Shown piece by piece: positions 1 to 13,351 of a stretch of DNA of 64,000 nucleotides; position 1 is the first letter of the stretch; the number at the start of each line of letters is the position of its first letter. The DNA lies in NCBI RefSeq assembly GCF_000004075.3, contig NC_026658.2:10006411-10070410 (forward strand). The letters are read 5' to 3'. The notes under the pieces were generated by a model. That model was given only the letters and a program-made list of their open reading frames with translations, was not told the origin of the DNA and made no database searches. The stretch comes from Cucumis sativus (lineage: Eukaryota > Streptophyta > Magnoliopsida > Cucurbitales > Cucurbitaceae). The position numbers were made by a program, and so were the translations under genes.

Positions 1-420
1 TTATCCTATCTTTACTTTGCATAACTAGTTTAGGTGTTTGCTTTCCATTCTAGGTCATAAAGCTTGGGTGTGACGTTTTGGCATTTTCATATGCAAGCCT
101 GCCAGAGAAGAAAATGTTCAAAATGTACTATAGGGGAGGCATACCAATTGAATCCCCGCCCAAGCATTAGTTGTACTCTTTGCAAGCAACCCTTTTTCCT
201 TGCAACTGACAGTCTTTAATGCTTATTATAAAATCTATTTCAATTTATTTCTTTCTTTCCCGCGTTTTATAAATTAAATTTTCCTAAAACGCAAAGGAAG
301 GTTATGACATACATCGACGTTACCCACAACTCTTGGATTTTGATCAGCTGACTTGTTCGTGAGTTAGAACAAGTGCCGCACAATCGTCCGTCTCGAGGTT
401 GAAACGCTACGATTGTGACA
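1..420 (+). repeat. 5' LTR of the gypsy element (left end off-window)
   Basis: The stretch up to base 83 matches the 3' copy. The LTR probably ends at ...TTGTGACA (420), two bases before the primer-binding site. Judged from the 3' copy, which seems to begin at TGTTATATG (3564), about 26 bases of this LTR lie outside the window, giving a full length near 446 bp. That length is inferred. Confidence 0.7.
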
Positions 421-422
421 AG

Positions 423-434
423 TGGTATAAGAGC
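423..434 (+). other. Primer-binding site, tRNA-iMet type
   Basis: TGGTATAAGAGC matches the plant retrotransposon site TGGTATCAGAGC (complement of the initiator tRNA-Met 3' end) with one C-to-A change. Its position just after the LTR end supports the LTR boundary. Confidence 0.75.
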
Positions 435-470
435 CAAAGTTGGCAGAGTGACAGTTTGGACAAAAATAAA

Positions 471-1690
471 ATGTCGACTGCAAAACGAGCGAGCAAGACC
501 CATGAAGAATGGTTGGTGGAGATCGAAGAGCAGATAATCCACCTGATGGAAGTTCTTGGTTCCATCCGATTGATGGAAGAAAGACTTGAGGAAGTTTCCG
601 AGAGAGCCGATGCTGTTGACGTGGTGTCCGGTCGCCTGGACGGATTACCCATACAAGATTTGTTGGCTAGAGTTGACACGCTAGAGTCACAAATCCAAAG
701 AATTGGAAATGTTTCCTACGAGCGTGGGGACAGTTCATCGGGCTCTGTTGCCCGAATGGAGGAGCGAGTTATGGAGCTAGATAACTCTCAAAAGGATATA
801 ATGGAAATGATAAATGGCATGTCCGAGGACTTTCGAGCCACCTTGGATGTCATTAGAAATGAAATCGTGGAGGTGAACACGAAGGTGAACCTTACGATGC
901 GAGCGTTGGCCAATCAAACTCCAGCTGGAGGAGCAATTACAGTTGGCAAGATAAAGATTCCAAAACCCAAGCCCTTCTGTGGGGCAAGAGAAGCAAAGGC
1001 ATTGGAAAACTTTATCTTCGATATTAAGCAGTACTTCAAAGCCACGAGTACTAATATGGAAGAAGCCAAAGTGACATTGGCAACCATGCATCTATCTGAA
1101 GATGCAAAGTTGTGGTGGAGATCCCGGTATGTGGACATTCAGGAGGGGCGTTGCACAATAGATACGTGAGACAGTTTAAAGAAAGAACCCCGCTCGCAGT
1201 TTTTCCCCGAAAATGTCGACGTTCTGGCTCGACGGAAGCTGCGAGAATTAAAACACACTGGAACTATTCGGGAGTATGTGAGGGAATTCGCGGGGCTGAT
1301 GTTAGATGTATCAGACATGACCGAAAAGGATAAAATCTTCAGCTTTGTTGAGGGGTTGAAGCCGTGGGCAAGGACTAAGTTATACGGACAGAGAGTTCAA
1401 GACCTCGCGTCAGCCTATGCATAGCAGAGCGTTTATTCGATCTGTCTGATGACACTCAAGAGACGAGGCGTCGTCAAAGCTCTTCACTTGGAAGAGACAG
1501 GAACGGCCAACCGAATTCCCCCAAGACTACCGGTGAAAATGGAAGTCCCAGTAGAGATCGCAAGCCTTCTCAATCCAGTACGGGGGACACCTGGAGAAGA
1601 CGTGATAATCCAAACACGTCGAATCGTCCTATCAGTTGCTATATATGTAATGGACCACATCGGGCAAGGGAATGTCCGGATAAAGCTGCC
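471..1690 (+). pseudogene. Retrotransposon gag with zinc knuckle, broken
   Basis: The ATG at 471 opens a frame with a long helical, Glu-rich N-terminus followed by the retrotransposon gag domain; recognisable parts are KIPKPKPFCGAREAKALENF, MHLSEDAKLWWRSRY and, further on, REYVREFAGLM and FVEGLKPWARTKLYG. A TGA at 1167-1169 sits where gag proteins have a conserved Trp, after which the same frame continues to about 1422. A one-base loss there shifts the frame. The shifted frame leads to a zinc knuckle, CYICNGPHRARECP (1637-1678), of the CX2CX3HX4C spacing common in plant gypsy gag. Not functional. Confidence 0.85.
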
Positions 1691-2470
1691 TTATATGCCT
1701 TTCAGGCCTCGTTAGCTGCAGACTCAGATGATGTGTCGGGTCAACCAGAGGAGGAAGTTGGGCAGGAAGACAGAGTTCAGAATGTTAGACTGGGAGCCAT
1801 AAGACTCTTGTCGTCCCTTCAAAAGAGAGCAGGGGAGACAGGTGGGCGCACGAAAGAGGGCCTAATGTATGTGGACACCTGGATCAACCGGAACCGTGCA
1901 AGAAGCATTATGGTTGACTCTTGTGCAACCCATAATTTCATAACGGTGGTGGAAGCCAGACGATTGAACCTTCACTAGAAGAAGGATACAGGAAAGATGA
2001 AGGCTGTAAATTCTATAGCTTTACCCGTCGTTGGAGTAGTAAAACGGGCGGTGATACAGTTGGTAGGATGGAGCAGTTTCGTTGACTTCGTGGTTATAGG
2101 CATGGATGACTTTGATGTAGTTCTCGGAATGGAATTCCTTCTCGAACATCAAGTGATCATAATGCCTGCAGCCAAATGTATGGTGATCTCGGGGTCTAAC
2201 CACACCGTTGTGCAGACAGGCCTTAGGCAACCTAATGGACTGAGAACGATCTCGGCCATGCAACTGAGAGAGGACCGTGTTCGAGAAGACACAAGGTGTT
2301 TCGTGGAGAAATATGGAGATGGGAAACGTGAGAGTTTGCCCATGCCAGGATCGCCTACGGAGAATAATCATCGTATGGCACAGTCAGAGTCACCTGGACT
2401 CTGGAGACAATCAAAGAGATTGTCGAGTGAAGGATTCGCTAGACCTGCAAGAGCTCCGTATAAAGCATAA
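1691..2470 (+). pseudogene. Retropepsin-like aspartic protease region, broken
   Basis: The frame continues from the zinc knuckle. The active-site motif reads VDSCATHNFI, where the family has DSGATHNFI: the catalytic Asp is kept but the invariant Gly is Cys. A TAG at 1976-1978 interrupts the domain, and the same frame then resumes with VVIGMDDFDVVLGMEFL, the second conserved strand of RVP_2-type proteases. The frame runs to about 2470, where protease similarity has already faded. Both the nonsense codon and the Gly-to-Cys change argue that it is dead. Confidence 0.8.
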
Positions 2471-2555
2471 GGCTTTTTCCATGAGGAAGAGAATTGGCGG
2501 TTGTGTGTCAACAACCATGTCCTGAAGCAAGCCCCGAGGAGAGGGCCAACTCTTG

Positions 2556-3560
2556 GGTCCCTGAGCGTTGCCCAACCTGTTGAAGCTGACGCTGAGGTGC
2601 GTAGTCATACATTGAGTGGGGTCCTACTACAGAAGGGACACCCTATCGCATTTGAGAGTCAGAAGAAGAGTGCCACCGAGGGCAATCATACAGTGTTTGA
2701 AGAAGAAACACTGGCCATAGCACACGGTCTGAGGGATGGGAGACAGGGTTCCCATAGATTAACGTTTGTCAAAGAGATGAACAACGACGTTGCCTGCCAT
2801 TTCGGTACTCGACCGAATCTGAGTTCGAATCAAGCAAGGAGACGTAGAGTCGTTCCCAAACCTGATTTCGAGTCAGAATGCAAGAAGAGCAATCGTGGGG
2901 TTCCACAAGTGTCGGCTCGTACATAGGCCTGTCAAGCTGATGGCCCAATGCAAGACGCGTCAACAGAATCCACGAAGGAAAACTCTGTCGCTCATGATGG
3001 ATGGAGTTCGACGAAGGCCGGCCAATTAGCGCAAAGGAACGGGGGTCGTTCGTTGGAGGCAACACAACCGGGTGTTAGAGCTATGAAAAAATCATCAACT
3101 GAAGGAAGTCCAACAATGAGTGTTGGTGACGAACAATATGTATTGTCGCGTCCTGCTGATTTTTCTTGTATGAAGAAGGAGCCTCAGACTCGTAACCTTG
3201 CCAAGAAGTGGAAGCGTAGATCAGACACTATTCGAGCCAATTTGGAGAAAGTCTCGAAGCGGCTGAGAAGATGGGCAGATGGGAAGCATCGCCCCCTGAA
3301 CCTTGATGTGGAAGGTCAGGATATCGTGACGCCGCGACCTGAACTGATGCAGTTTCTGAAGATACGAAGATCTTCACCTCGTGAGAGCACATGAGGAATC
3401 AACAGAAGTTGAAGAAGAAGACCCATGGGGAGGATACACCAGTTCATGATGAAGTAGAAGAGCCTCCTCATGGAAGAAGCCTGTGGAAGACGTACCAAGA
3501 CCGTGAAGCGTGGAGGCAGAAGATCGAAGGATTCCAGCTTTGCCAGTCGACGGGGACGTC
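2556..3560 (+). pseudogene. RNase H and integrase-tail remnants of the gypsy polyprotein
   Basis: At 2590-2740 the reading GGVLLQ-like LSGVLLQKGHPIAFESQKK followed by VFEEETLAIAHGLR is the RNase H segment that follows reverse transcriptase in Ty3/gypsy. The polymerase domain that should precede it is missing. At 3205-3320 DTIRANLEKVSKRLRRWADG resembles the linker after the integrase core, and at 3480-3540 SLWKTYQDREAWRQKIEGFQ resembles the end of a chromodomain. The integrase catalytic core is absent. The pieces lie in different frames. Confidence 0.7.
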
Positions 3561-3563
3561 AAC

Positions 3564-3670
3564 TGTTATATGCTCCGATTACCCCCAGTTTATCCCATCT
3601 TTACTTTGCATAACTAGTTTAGGTGTTTGCTTTCCATTCTAGGTCATAAAGCTTGGGTGTGACGTTTTGG
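3564..3670 (+). repeat. Truncated 3' LTR
   Basis: The segment 3588-3670 repeats the first 83 bases of the window. The LTR stops after GTGTGACGTTTTGG and continues as satellite (TGTGAATTTTCGAG), so about three quarters of the 3' LTR is lost. The break shares GG with the satellite sequence GTTAGG/TGTGAA. Confidence 0.8.
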
Positions 3671-4465
3671 TGTGAATTTTCGAGACCTTAGGCATGGTTC
3701 TAAGATGGGTCTCTCTTCGTAGGCTAATGCATTGGCCCTTTCTTCAACGTTTTGGGGCGAAAACAAAAAGTGACTCCCGGGCATATTTTTTCGGCCTTTA
3801 TGGACAAAAAACTTTAATACCGCTCAAAATGAGGCCATCCAGTAGTTAGGTGTGAATTTTCGAGACATTTGGCATCGTTCTAAAGATGGGTCCTCTCTTC
3901 GTAGGCTAATGCATTGGCCCTTTTTTACCCGTTTTGGGGCGAAAATAAAAACTGACTCCCGGGCATATTTTTTTCAGCCGTTATGGGCAAAAAAATTTAA
4001 TACCACTGAAAATGAGGCCACCCAGTAGTTAGGTGTGAATTTTCGAGACCTTGGCATCGTTCTAAGATGGGACCTCTCTTCGTAGGCTAATGCATTGGCC
4101 CTTTTTTCAACGTTTTAGGGCGAAAACAAAAACTGACTCTAGTGCATATTTTTTTCGGCCTTTATGGCAACAAACTTTAATACCACTCAAAATGAGGCTA
4201 CCGAGTAGTTAGGTGTGAATTTTCAAGACCTTTGGCATCATTCTAAGATGGGTCCTCTCTTCGTAGCCTAATGCATTGGCCATTTTTTCAACGTTTTGAG
4301 GCGAAAACAAAAACGGACTCTCGGACATATTTTTTTTAGCCTTTATGGGCACAAAACTTTAATACCGCTCAAAATGATGCCACCCAGTAGTTAGGTGTGA
4401 ATTTTCAAGACCTTTGGCATCGTTCTAAGATGAGTCATCTCTTCGTAGGCTAATGCATTGGCCCT
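3671..4465 (+). repeat. ~182-bp satellite, about 4.4 copies
   Basis: TGTGAATTTTCGAGAC or its Cys-to-Ala-like variants (TTTCAAGACC) start monomers at 3671, 3851, 4034, 4214 and 4396, spacings of 180, 183, 180 and 182. Each ends in CACCCAGTAGTTAGG or close to it. The fifth copy breaks off at about 4465 inside GCATTGGCCCTT, where the 360-bp array begins. No gene. The monomer is clearly related to the repeat at 16337-16573. Confidence 0.93.
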
Positions 4466-5878
4466 TGAAAAATCGGCCGATTTTTAACCTTGTGAAAAAA
4501 GTCCCGAAAATTTACAGATCACTACTAGGCGGCCTCACTTTGAGTAATATAAAAGTTTTTTCCCACAAAAACCGCTCGGAGATGCCCCACACTCAGTTTT
4601 TATTTTCGTCCCAATACTTTTCTTCCAATGGTTTAGTTGTGTTTCTTTGATCTTGTGGGGCCTATTTAGACCGATGATAGCCGGCGGATAGGTGTGGAAA
4701 CCCATCTATATTGCACTCTGTATGACACAGAAAAAAGGCCACGGCATAGGGGTCGGGTGGGGCTCTTTCGTGGTGCACAACGGTTGCGCCAAAAACGGTC
4801 AAAAAACGGCCAAGGCTTTAGCCTACGAAACATCGGTCGAGTTTTAACCTTGTGAAAAAAGTCCCAAAAATTGAAAGATCACTACTAGGCGGCCTCACTT
4901 TGAGTATTATTAAAGTTTTTACCACAAAAACCGCTCGGAGATGCCCCACACTCAGTTTTTATTTTCGTCCCAATACTTTTCTTCCAATGGTTTAGTTGTG
5001 TTTCTTTGATCTTACGGAGCCTATTTAGACCGATGATAGCCGGCAGATAGGTGTGGAAACCCATCTATATTACACCTCGTATGACACAGAAAAAAGCCCA
5101 GGGCATAAGGGTTGGGTGGGGTTCGTTCGGTGTGCACAACCGTTGCGCCAAAAACGGTCCAAAAATGGCCAACGCTTTAGCCTACGAAAAATAAGCCGAT
5201 TTTTAACCTTGTGAAAAAAGTCCCGAAAATTCACAGATCACTAATAGACGGCCTCACTTTGAGTAATATTAAAGTTTTTTCCCACAAAACCGCTCGGAGA
5301 TGCCCCACACTCAGTTTTTATTTTCGTCCCAATACTTTTCTTCCAATGGTTTAGTTGTGTTTCTTTGATCTTGTGGAGCCTATCTAGACCGATGATTGCC
5401 GGTGGATAGATGTGGAAACCCATCTATATTGCACCCTGTATGACACAGAAAAAAAGCCCAGGGCATATGGGTCGGGTGGGGCTCGTTGGGTCTGCACAAC
5501 GGTTGCGACAAAAACGGTAAAAAAATGGCCAAGGCTTTAGCCTTCGAAAAATCGGCCGATTTTTAACGTTGTGAAAAAAGTCCCGAAAATTGACAGATAA
5601 CTACTAGGCGGCCTCACTTTGAGTAATATTAAAGTTTTTTCCCACAAAAACCGCTCGGAGATGCCCCACACTGAGTTTTTATTTTCGTCCCAATATTTTT
5701 CTTCGAATGGTTTAGTTGTGTTTCTTTGATCTTGTGGAGCCTATTTAGACCCATCATAGCCGGCGGATAGGTGTGGAAACCCATCTATATTGCACCCTGT
5801 ATGACACAGAAAAAAGGCCACGGCATAGGGGTCGGGTGGGGCTCGTTCGTGGTGCACAACGGTTGCGCCAAAAACGGT

Positions 5879-8035
5879 AAAAAAATGGCCAAGGCTTTAG
5901 CCTTCGAAAAATCGGCCGATTTTTAACGTTGTGAAAAAAGTCCCGAAAATTGACAGATAACTACTAGGCGGCCTCACTTTGAGTAATATTAAAGTTTTTT
6001 CCCACAAAAAACCGCTCGGAGATGCCCCACACTGAGTTTTTATTTTCGTCCCAATATTTTTCTTCGAATGGTTTAGTTGTGTTTCTTTGATCTTGTGGAG
6101 CCTATTTAGACCCATCATAGCCGGCGGATAGGTGTGGAAACCCATCTATATTGCACCCTGTATGACACAGAAAAAAAGCCCAGGGCATAGGGTCGGGTGG
6201 GGATCGTTCGTGGTGCACAACGGCTTTGCCAAAAAGGGTCCAAAAACGGCCAAGGCTTTTAGCCTACGAAAAATCAGCCAATTTTAACCTTGTGAAAAAA
6301 GTCCCAAAAATTAATAGATCACTACTAGGCGGCCTCACTTTGAGTAATATTAATGTTTTTTCCCATAAAATCCGCTCGGAGATGCCCACACTTAGTTTTT
6401 ATTTTGTGTCCCAATACTTTTCTTCCAATGGTTTAGTTGTGTTTCTTTGATCTTGTGGAGCCTATTTAGACCGATGATAGCCGGCGGATAGGTGTGGAAA
6501 CCCATCTATATTGCACTCTGTATGACACAGAAAAAAGGCCACGGCATAGGGGTCGGGTGGGGCTCGTTCGTGGTGCACAACGGTTGCGCCAAAAAACGGT
6601 AAAAAAATGGCCAAGGCTTTAGCCTTCGAAAAATCGGCCGATTTTTAACGTTGTGAAAAAAGTCCCGAAAATTGACAGATAACTACTAGGCGGCCTCACT
6701 TTGAGTAATATTAAAGTTTTTTCCCACAAAAACCGCTCGGAGATGCCCCACACTGAGTTTTTATTTTCGTCCCAATATTTTTCTTCGAATGGTTTAGTTG
6801 TGTTTCTTTGATCTTGTGGAGCCTATTTAGACCCATCATAGCGGCGGATAGGTGTGGAAACCCATCTATATTGCACCCTGTATGACACAGAAAAAAAGCC
6901 CAGGGCATAGGGGTCGGGTGGGGATCGTTCGTGGTGCACAACGGCTTTGCCAAAAAGGGTCCAAAAACGGCCAAGGCTTTTAGCCTACGAAAAATCAGCC
7001 AATTTTTAACCTTGTGAAAAAAGTCCCAAAAATTAATAGATCACTACTAGGCGGCCTCACTTTGAGTAATATTAATGTTTTTTCCCATAAAATCCGCTCG
7101 GAGATGCCCCACACTTAGTTTTTATTTTTGTCCCAATACTTTTCTTCCAATGGTTTAGTTGTGTTTCTTTGATCTTGTGGAGCCTATTTAGACCGATGAT
7201 AGCCGGCGGATAGGTGTGGAAACCCATCTATATTGCACTCTGTATGACACAGAAAAAAGGCCACGGCATAGGGGTCGGGTGGGGCTCGTTCGTGGTGCAC
7301 AACGGTTGCGCCAAAAACGGTAAAAAAATGGCCAAGGCTTTAGCCTTCGAAAAATCGGCCGATTTTTAACGTTGTGAAAAAAGTCCCGAAAATTGACAGA
7401 TAACTACTAGGCGGCCTCACTTTGAGTAATATTAAAGTTTTTTCCCACAAAAACCGCTCGGAGATGCCCCACACTGAGTTTTTATTTTCGTCCCAATATT
7501 TTTCTTCGAATGGTTTAGTTGTGTTTCTTTGATCTTGTGGAGCCTATTTAGACCCATCATAGCCGGCGGATAGGTGTGGAAACCCATCTATATTGCACCC
7601 TGTATGACACAGAAAAAAAGCCCAGGGCATAGGGGTCGGGTGGGGATCGTTCGTGGTGCACAACGGCTTTGCCAAAAAGGGTCCAAAAACGGCCAAGGCT
7701 TTTAGCCTACGAAAAATCAGCCAATTTTTAACCTTGTGAAAAAAAGTCCCAAAAATTAATAGATCACTACTAGGCGGCCTCACTTTGAGTAATATTAATG
7801 TTTTTTTCCCATAAAATCCGCTCGGAGATGCCCCACACTTAGTTTTTATTTTTGTCCCAATACTTTTCTTCCAATGGTTTAGTTGTGTTTCTTTGATCTT
7901 GTGGAGCCTATTTAGACCGATGATAGCCGACGGATAGGTGTGGAAACCCATCTATATTGCACCCTGTATGACAGAGAAAAAAAGGTCATGACATAGGAGT
8001 CGGGTGGGGCTCGTTCGTGGTGCACAACGGCTTCG
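5879..8035 (+). repeat. Dimeric higher-order repeat inside the 360-bp array
   Basis: A marker monomer with GGTAAAAAAATGGCC, GCCTTCGAAAAATCGG and GAATGGTTTAG alternates with one carrying AATTAATAGATCACTACT and AAAATCCGCTCGG. The pair recurs at about 5879, 6599 and 7320, a ~720-bp period, and the pairs are nearly identical to one another. This indicates recent amplification of a dimer. Confidence 0.8.
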
Positions 8036-11000
8036 CCAAAAAGGGTCCAGAAACGGCCTAGGCTTTATCTTATGAAAAATCAGCCGATTTTTAACCATTG
8101 TGAAAAAAGTCCCGAAAAATCATAGATCACTACTAGGCGGCTTCACTTTGAGTCGTATTAAAGGTTTTTCCCACAAAATCCGCTCGGAGATGCCCCACAC
8201 TCAGTTTTTATTTTCGTCCCAATACTTTTCTTCCAATGGTTTAGTTGTGTTTCTTTGATCTAGTGGAGCCTATTTAGACCGTTGATAGCCGGCGGATAGG
8301 TGTGAAAACCCATCTATATTGCACCCTGTAGGACATAGAAAAAAAGGTCACGGCATAGGGGTCGGGTGGGGCTCGTTCGTGGTGCACAACGGTTGCGCCA
8401 AAAACAGTAAAAAAATGGCCAAGGCTTTAGCCTATGAAAAATTGGCCGATTTTTAACGTTGTGAAAAAGGTCCCGAAAATTGACAGATAACTAATAGGCG
8501 GCCTCATTTTGAGTAGTATTAAAGTTTTTTCCCACAAAAAAACCGCTCGGAGATGCCCCACACTCAGTTTTTATTTTCGTCCTAATACTTTTCTTCGAAT
8601 GGTTTAGTTGTGTTTCTTTGATCTTGTGGAGCCTAATTAGACCGATGATAGCCGGCGGATAGGTGTGGAAACCCATCTATATTGCACCCTGTACGACACA
8701 GAAAAAAAAGCCCAGGGCCTATGGGTCGGGTGGGGCTCGTTCGGAGTGCACAACGGTTGCGCCAAAAAACGGTCCAAAAATGGCCAAGGCTTTACCGTAC
8801 GAAAAATCGGCCGATTTTTAACCATGCGAGAAACGTCCCGAAAGTTCACAGATAACTACTAGGCGGCCTCACTTTGAGTAATATTAAAGTTTTTTCCCAC
8901 AAAAACCGCCCGGAGATGCCCAGACTCAGTTTTTATTTTCGTCCCAATACTTATCCTCGTATGGTTTAGTTGTGTTTCTTTGATCTTGTGCAACCTATTT
9001 AGACCGATGATAGGCCGCGGATAGGTGTGGAAACCCATCTATATTGCATCCTGTACGACACAGAAAAAAAAGCCCAGGGCCTATGGGTCGGGTGGGGCTC
9101 GTTCGAGGTGCACAACGGTTGCGCCAAAAACAATCCAAAAATGGCCAAGGCTTTACCAGACGAACAATCGGCCAACTTTTAACCATGTGAAAAACGTCCC
9201 GAAAATTCACAGATAACTATTAGGCGGCCTCACTTTCAGTAATATTAAATTTTTATCCCACAAAAACCGCCCGGAGATGCCCAGACTGAGTTTTTATTTT
9301 CGTCCCGATACTTATCCTCCAATGGTTTAATTGTGTTTCTTTGATCTTGTGCAACCTATTTAGACCGATGATAGCCCGTGGATAGGTGTGGAAACCCATC
9401 TATATTGCATCCTGTACGACATAGAAAAAAAGCACAGGGCCTATGGGTCAGGTGGGGCTCGTTCGGGATGCACAACGGTTGCGCCAAAAACGGTCCAAAA
9501 ATTGTCAAGGCTTTACCATACGAAAAATCGGCCGATTTTTAACCATATGAAAAACGTCCAGAAAATTCACAGATAACTACTAGGCGGCCTCATTTTGAGT
9601 AATATTAAAGTTTTTTCCCACACAAACCGCCCGTAGATGCCCATACTCAGTTTTTATTTTCGTCCCAATACTTATCCTCCAATGGTTTAGTTGTGTTTCT
9701 TTGATCTTGTGCAACCTATTTAGACCAATGATAGCCCGCGGATAGGTGTGGAAACCCATCTATATTGCACCCTGTACGACACAGAAAAAAAGCCCATGGC
9801 CTATGCGTCGGGTGGGGCTCGTTCGGGGTGCACATAGGTTGCGCCAAAAACTGTCCATAAATGGCCAAGGCTTTACCATACGAAAAATCGGCCGATTTTT
9901 AACCATGTGAAAAACGTCCCGAAAATTCACGGATAACTACTAGGCGGCCTCACTTTGAGTAATATTGAAGTTTTTTCCCACCAAAACCGCCCGGAGATGC
10001 CCACACTCAGTTTTTATTTTCGTCCCAATACTTATCCTCCAATGGTTTAGTTGTGTTTCTTTGATCTTGTGCAACCTATTTAGACCGATGATAGCCCGCA
10101 AATAGGTGTGGAAACCCATCTATATTGCACCCTGTATGACAGAGAAAAAAAGCCCATGGCCTATGCGTCTGGTGGGGCTCGTTCGGGGTGCACATAGGTT
10201 GCGCCAAAAACGGTCCAAAAATGGCCAAGGCTTTACCATACGAAAAATCGGTCGATTTTTAACCATGTGAAAAACGTCCCGAAAATTCACAGATAACTAC
10301 TAGGCGGCCTCACTTTGAGTAATATTAAAGTTTTTTCCCACAAAACCGCCCGTAGATGCCCAGACTCCGTTTTTATTTTCGTCCCAATACTTATCCTCCA
10401 ATGGTTTAGTTGTGTTTCTTTGATCTTGTGCAACCTATTTAGACCGATGATAGGCCGCGGATAGGTGTGGAAACCCATCTATATTTCACCATGTACGACA
10501 CAGAAAAAAAGGCCCAGGGCCTATGAGTCGGGTGGGGCTCGTTCGGGGTGCACAACGGTTGCCCCAAAAACGGTCCAAAAATGGCCAAGGCTTTACCATA
10601 CGAAAAATCGGCCGATTTTTAACCATGTGAAAAACGTCCTGAAAATTCACAGATAACTACTAGGCGGCCTCACATTGAGTAATATTAAAGTTTTTTCACA
10701 TAAAAACCGCCCGGAGATGCCCAGACTCAGTTTTGATTTTCGTCCCAATACTTATCCTCCAATGGTTTAGTTGTGTTTCTTTGATCTTGTGCAACCTATT
10801 TAGACCGATGATAGCCCGCGGATCGGTGTGGAAACCCTTCTATATTGCACCATGTACGACACAGAAAAAAAGCCAAGGGCCTATGGGTCAGGTGTGGCTC
10901 GTTCGGGGTGCTTAACGGTTGCGCCAAAAATTGTCCAATAATGGCAAAGGCTTTACCATACGAAAAATCGGCCGATTTTTAACCATGTGAAAAACGTCCC

Positions 11001-12664
11001 GAAAATTCACAGATAACTACTAGGCGACCTCACTTTCAGTAATATTAAATTTTTTTCCCACAAAAACCGCCCGGAGATGCCCAGACTCGGTTTTGATTTT
11101 CGTCCCAATACTTATCCTCCAATGGTTTAGTTGTGTTTTTTTGATCTTGTGCAACCTATTTAGACCGATGATAGCCCGCGGATAGGTGTGGAAACCCATC
11201 TATATTGCACCATGTACGACACAGAAAAAAATCCCAGGGCCTATGGGTCAGGTGGGGCTCGTTCGGGGTGCACAACGGTTGCGCCAAAAAGGGTCCAATA
11301 ATGGCCAAGGCTTTACCATACGAAAAATCGGCCGATTTTTAACCATGTGAAAAACGTCGTGAAAATTTACAGATAACTACTACGCGGCCTCACTTTGAGT
11401 AATATTAAAGTTTTTTCCCACAAAAATCGCCCGGAGTTGCCCAGACTCGGTTTTGATTTTCGTCCCAATACTTATCTTCCAATCGTTTAGTTGTGTTTCT
11501 TTGATCATTTGCAACCTATTTAGACCAATGATAGCCCGCGGATATGCGTGGAAACCCATCTATATTGCTCCCTGTACGACACAAAAACAAAAGGCCAAGG
11601 CCTATGGGTCGGGTGGGGCTCGTTCGGGGTGCACAACGGTTGCGCCAAAAACGGTCCAAAAATGGCCAAGGCTTTACCATATGAAAAATCGGCCGATTTT
11701 TGAACATGTGAAAAACGTCCCGAAAATTCACAGATAACTACTAGGCGGCCTCACTTTGAGTAATATTAAAGTTTTTTCCCACAAAAACCGCCCGGAGATG
11801 CCCAGACTCGGTTTTGATTTTCGTCCCAATACTTATCCTCCAATGGTTTAGTTGTGTTTCTTTGATCATGAGCAACCTATTTAGACCGATGATAGCCCGC
11901 GGATAGGTGTGGAAACCCATCTATATTGCACCATGTACGACACAGAAAAAAAGCCCAGGGCCTATCGGTCGGGTGGGGCTCGTTCGGGGTGCACAACGGT
12001 TGCCCCAAAAACGGTCCAAAAATGGCCAAGGCTTTACCATACGAAAAATCTGACGATTTTTAAACATGTGAAAAACGTCCCGAAAATTCACAGATAACTA
12101 CTAGGCGGCCTCACATTGAGTAATATTAAAGTTTTTTCCCACAAAAACCGCCCGGAGATGCCCAGACTCAGTTTTTATTTTCGTCCTAATACTTATCCTC
12201 CAATGGTTTAGTTGTGTTTCTTTGATCTTGTGTAACCTATTTACACCGATGATAGGCCGCGGATAGGTGTGGAAACCCATCTATATTGCACCCTGTACGA
12301 CCCAGAAAAAAAGCCCAGGGCCTATAGGTCGGGTGGGATCATTCGGGGTGCACAGACGGGTTTCGCCCAAAAACGCTCCAAAAATGGCCAAGGCTTACCA
12401 TACGAAAAATCGGCCGATTTTTAACCATGTGAAAAACGTCCCGAAATATTCCAAGATAACTACTAGGCGGCCTCACTTTGAGTAATATTGAAGTTTTTCC
12501 CACAAAAACCGTTCGGAGATGCCCAGACTCAGTTTTTTATTTTCGTCCCAATACTTTTCTTCCCAAGGTTTAGTTGTGTTTCTTTGATCTTGTGCAACCT
12601 ATTTAGACCAATGAGAGCCCGCGGATAGGTGTGAAAACCCATCTATATTGAACCCTGTATGACA

Positions 12665-13164
12665 NNNNNNNNNNNNNNNNNNNNNNNNNNNNNNNNNNNN
12701 NNNNNNNNNNNNNNNNNNNNNNNNNNNNNNNNNNNNNNNNNNNNNNNNNNNNNNNNNNNNNNNNNNNNNNNNNNNNNNNNNNNNNNNNNNNNNNNNNNNN
12801 NNNNNNNNNNNNNNNNNNNNNNNNNNNNNNNNNNNNNNNNNNNNNNNNNNNNNNNNNNNNNNNNNNNNNNNNNNNNNNNNNNNNNNNNNNNNNNNNNNNN
12901 NNNNNNNNNNNNNNNNNNNNNNNNNNNNNNNNNNNNNNNNNNNNNNNNNNNNNNNNNNNNNNNNNNNNNNNNNNNNNNNNNNNNNNNNNNNNNNNNNNNN
13001 NNNNNNNNNNNNNNNNNNNNNNNNNNNNNNNNNNNNNNNNNNNNNNNNNNNNNNNNNNNNNNNNNNNNNNNNNNNNNNNNNNNNNNNNNNNNNNNNNNNN
13101 NNNNNNNNNNNNNNNNNNNNNNNNNNNNNNNNNNNNNNNNNNNNNNNNNNNNNNNNNNNNNNNN
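12665..13164. other. Assembly gap, 500 N
   Basis: The gap is exactly 500 N inside the 360-bp array. The landmark before (12622) and after (13352) it are 730 bases apart, roughly two monomers. The placeholder therefore keeps the phase by luck or design, but the true number of missing copies is unknown. Confidence 1.
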
Positions 13165-13351
13165 AAAACGTCCCGAAAATTCACAGATAACTACTACGCG
13201 GCCTCACTTTGAGTAATATTAAAGTTTTTTCCCACAAAAACCGCCCGGAGATGCCCAGACTCAGTTTTTATTTTTCGTCCTAATACTTATCCTCAATGGT
13301 TTAGTTGTGTTTCTTTGATCTTGTGCAACCTATTTAGACGATGATAGGCCG

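Larger units (their letters stand above)
1..3670 (+). mobile_element. Degenerate Ty3/gypsy LTR retrotransposon
   Basis: The element runs from a 5' LTR cut by the window edge, through a tRNA-Met type primer site, gag, zinc knuckle, protease, RNase H and an integrase-tail remnant, to a truncated 3' LTR. The first ~83 bases of the window recur almost unchanged at 3588-3670, which shows the LTR pair. The gag-protease-RT/RNase H-integrase order is that of Ty3/gypsy. Most of the reverse transcriptase and integrase is missing, and the frames carry stops and shifts, so it cannot move on its own. The 3' LTR stops abruptly where the satellite begins. A chromovirus-like lineage is possible because of a chromodomain-like tail, but this is weak. 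Confidence 0.88.

Noticed and set aside
12603..13216. Two long frames across the N gap
   Set aside because: They consist mainly of unknown residues and exist only because N codons contain no stops.
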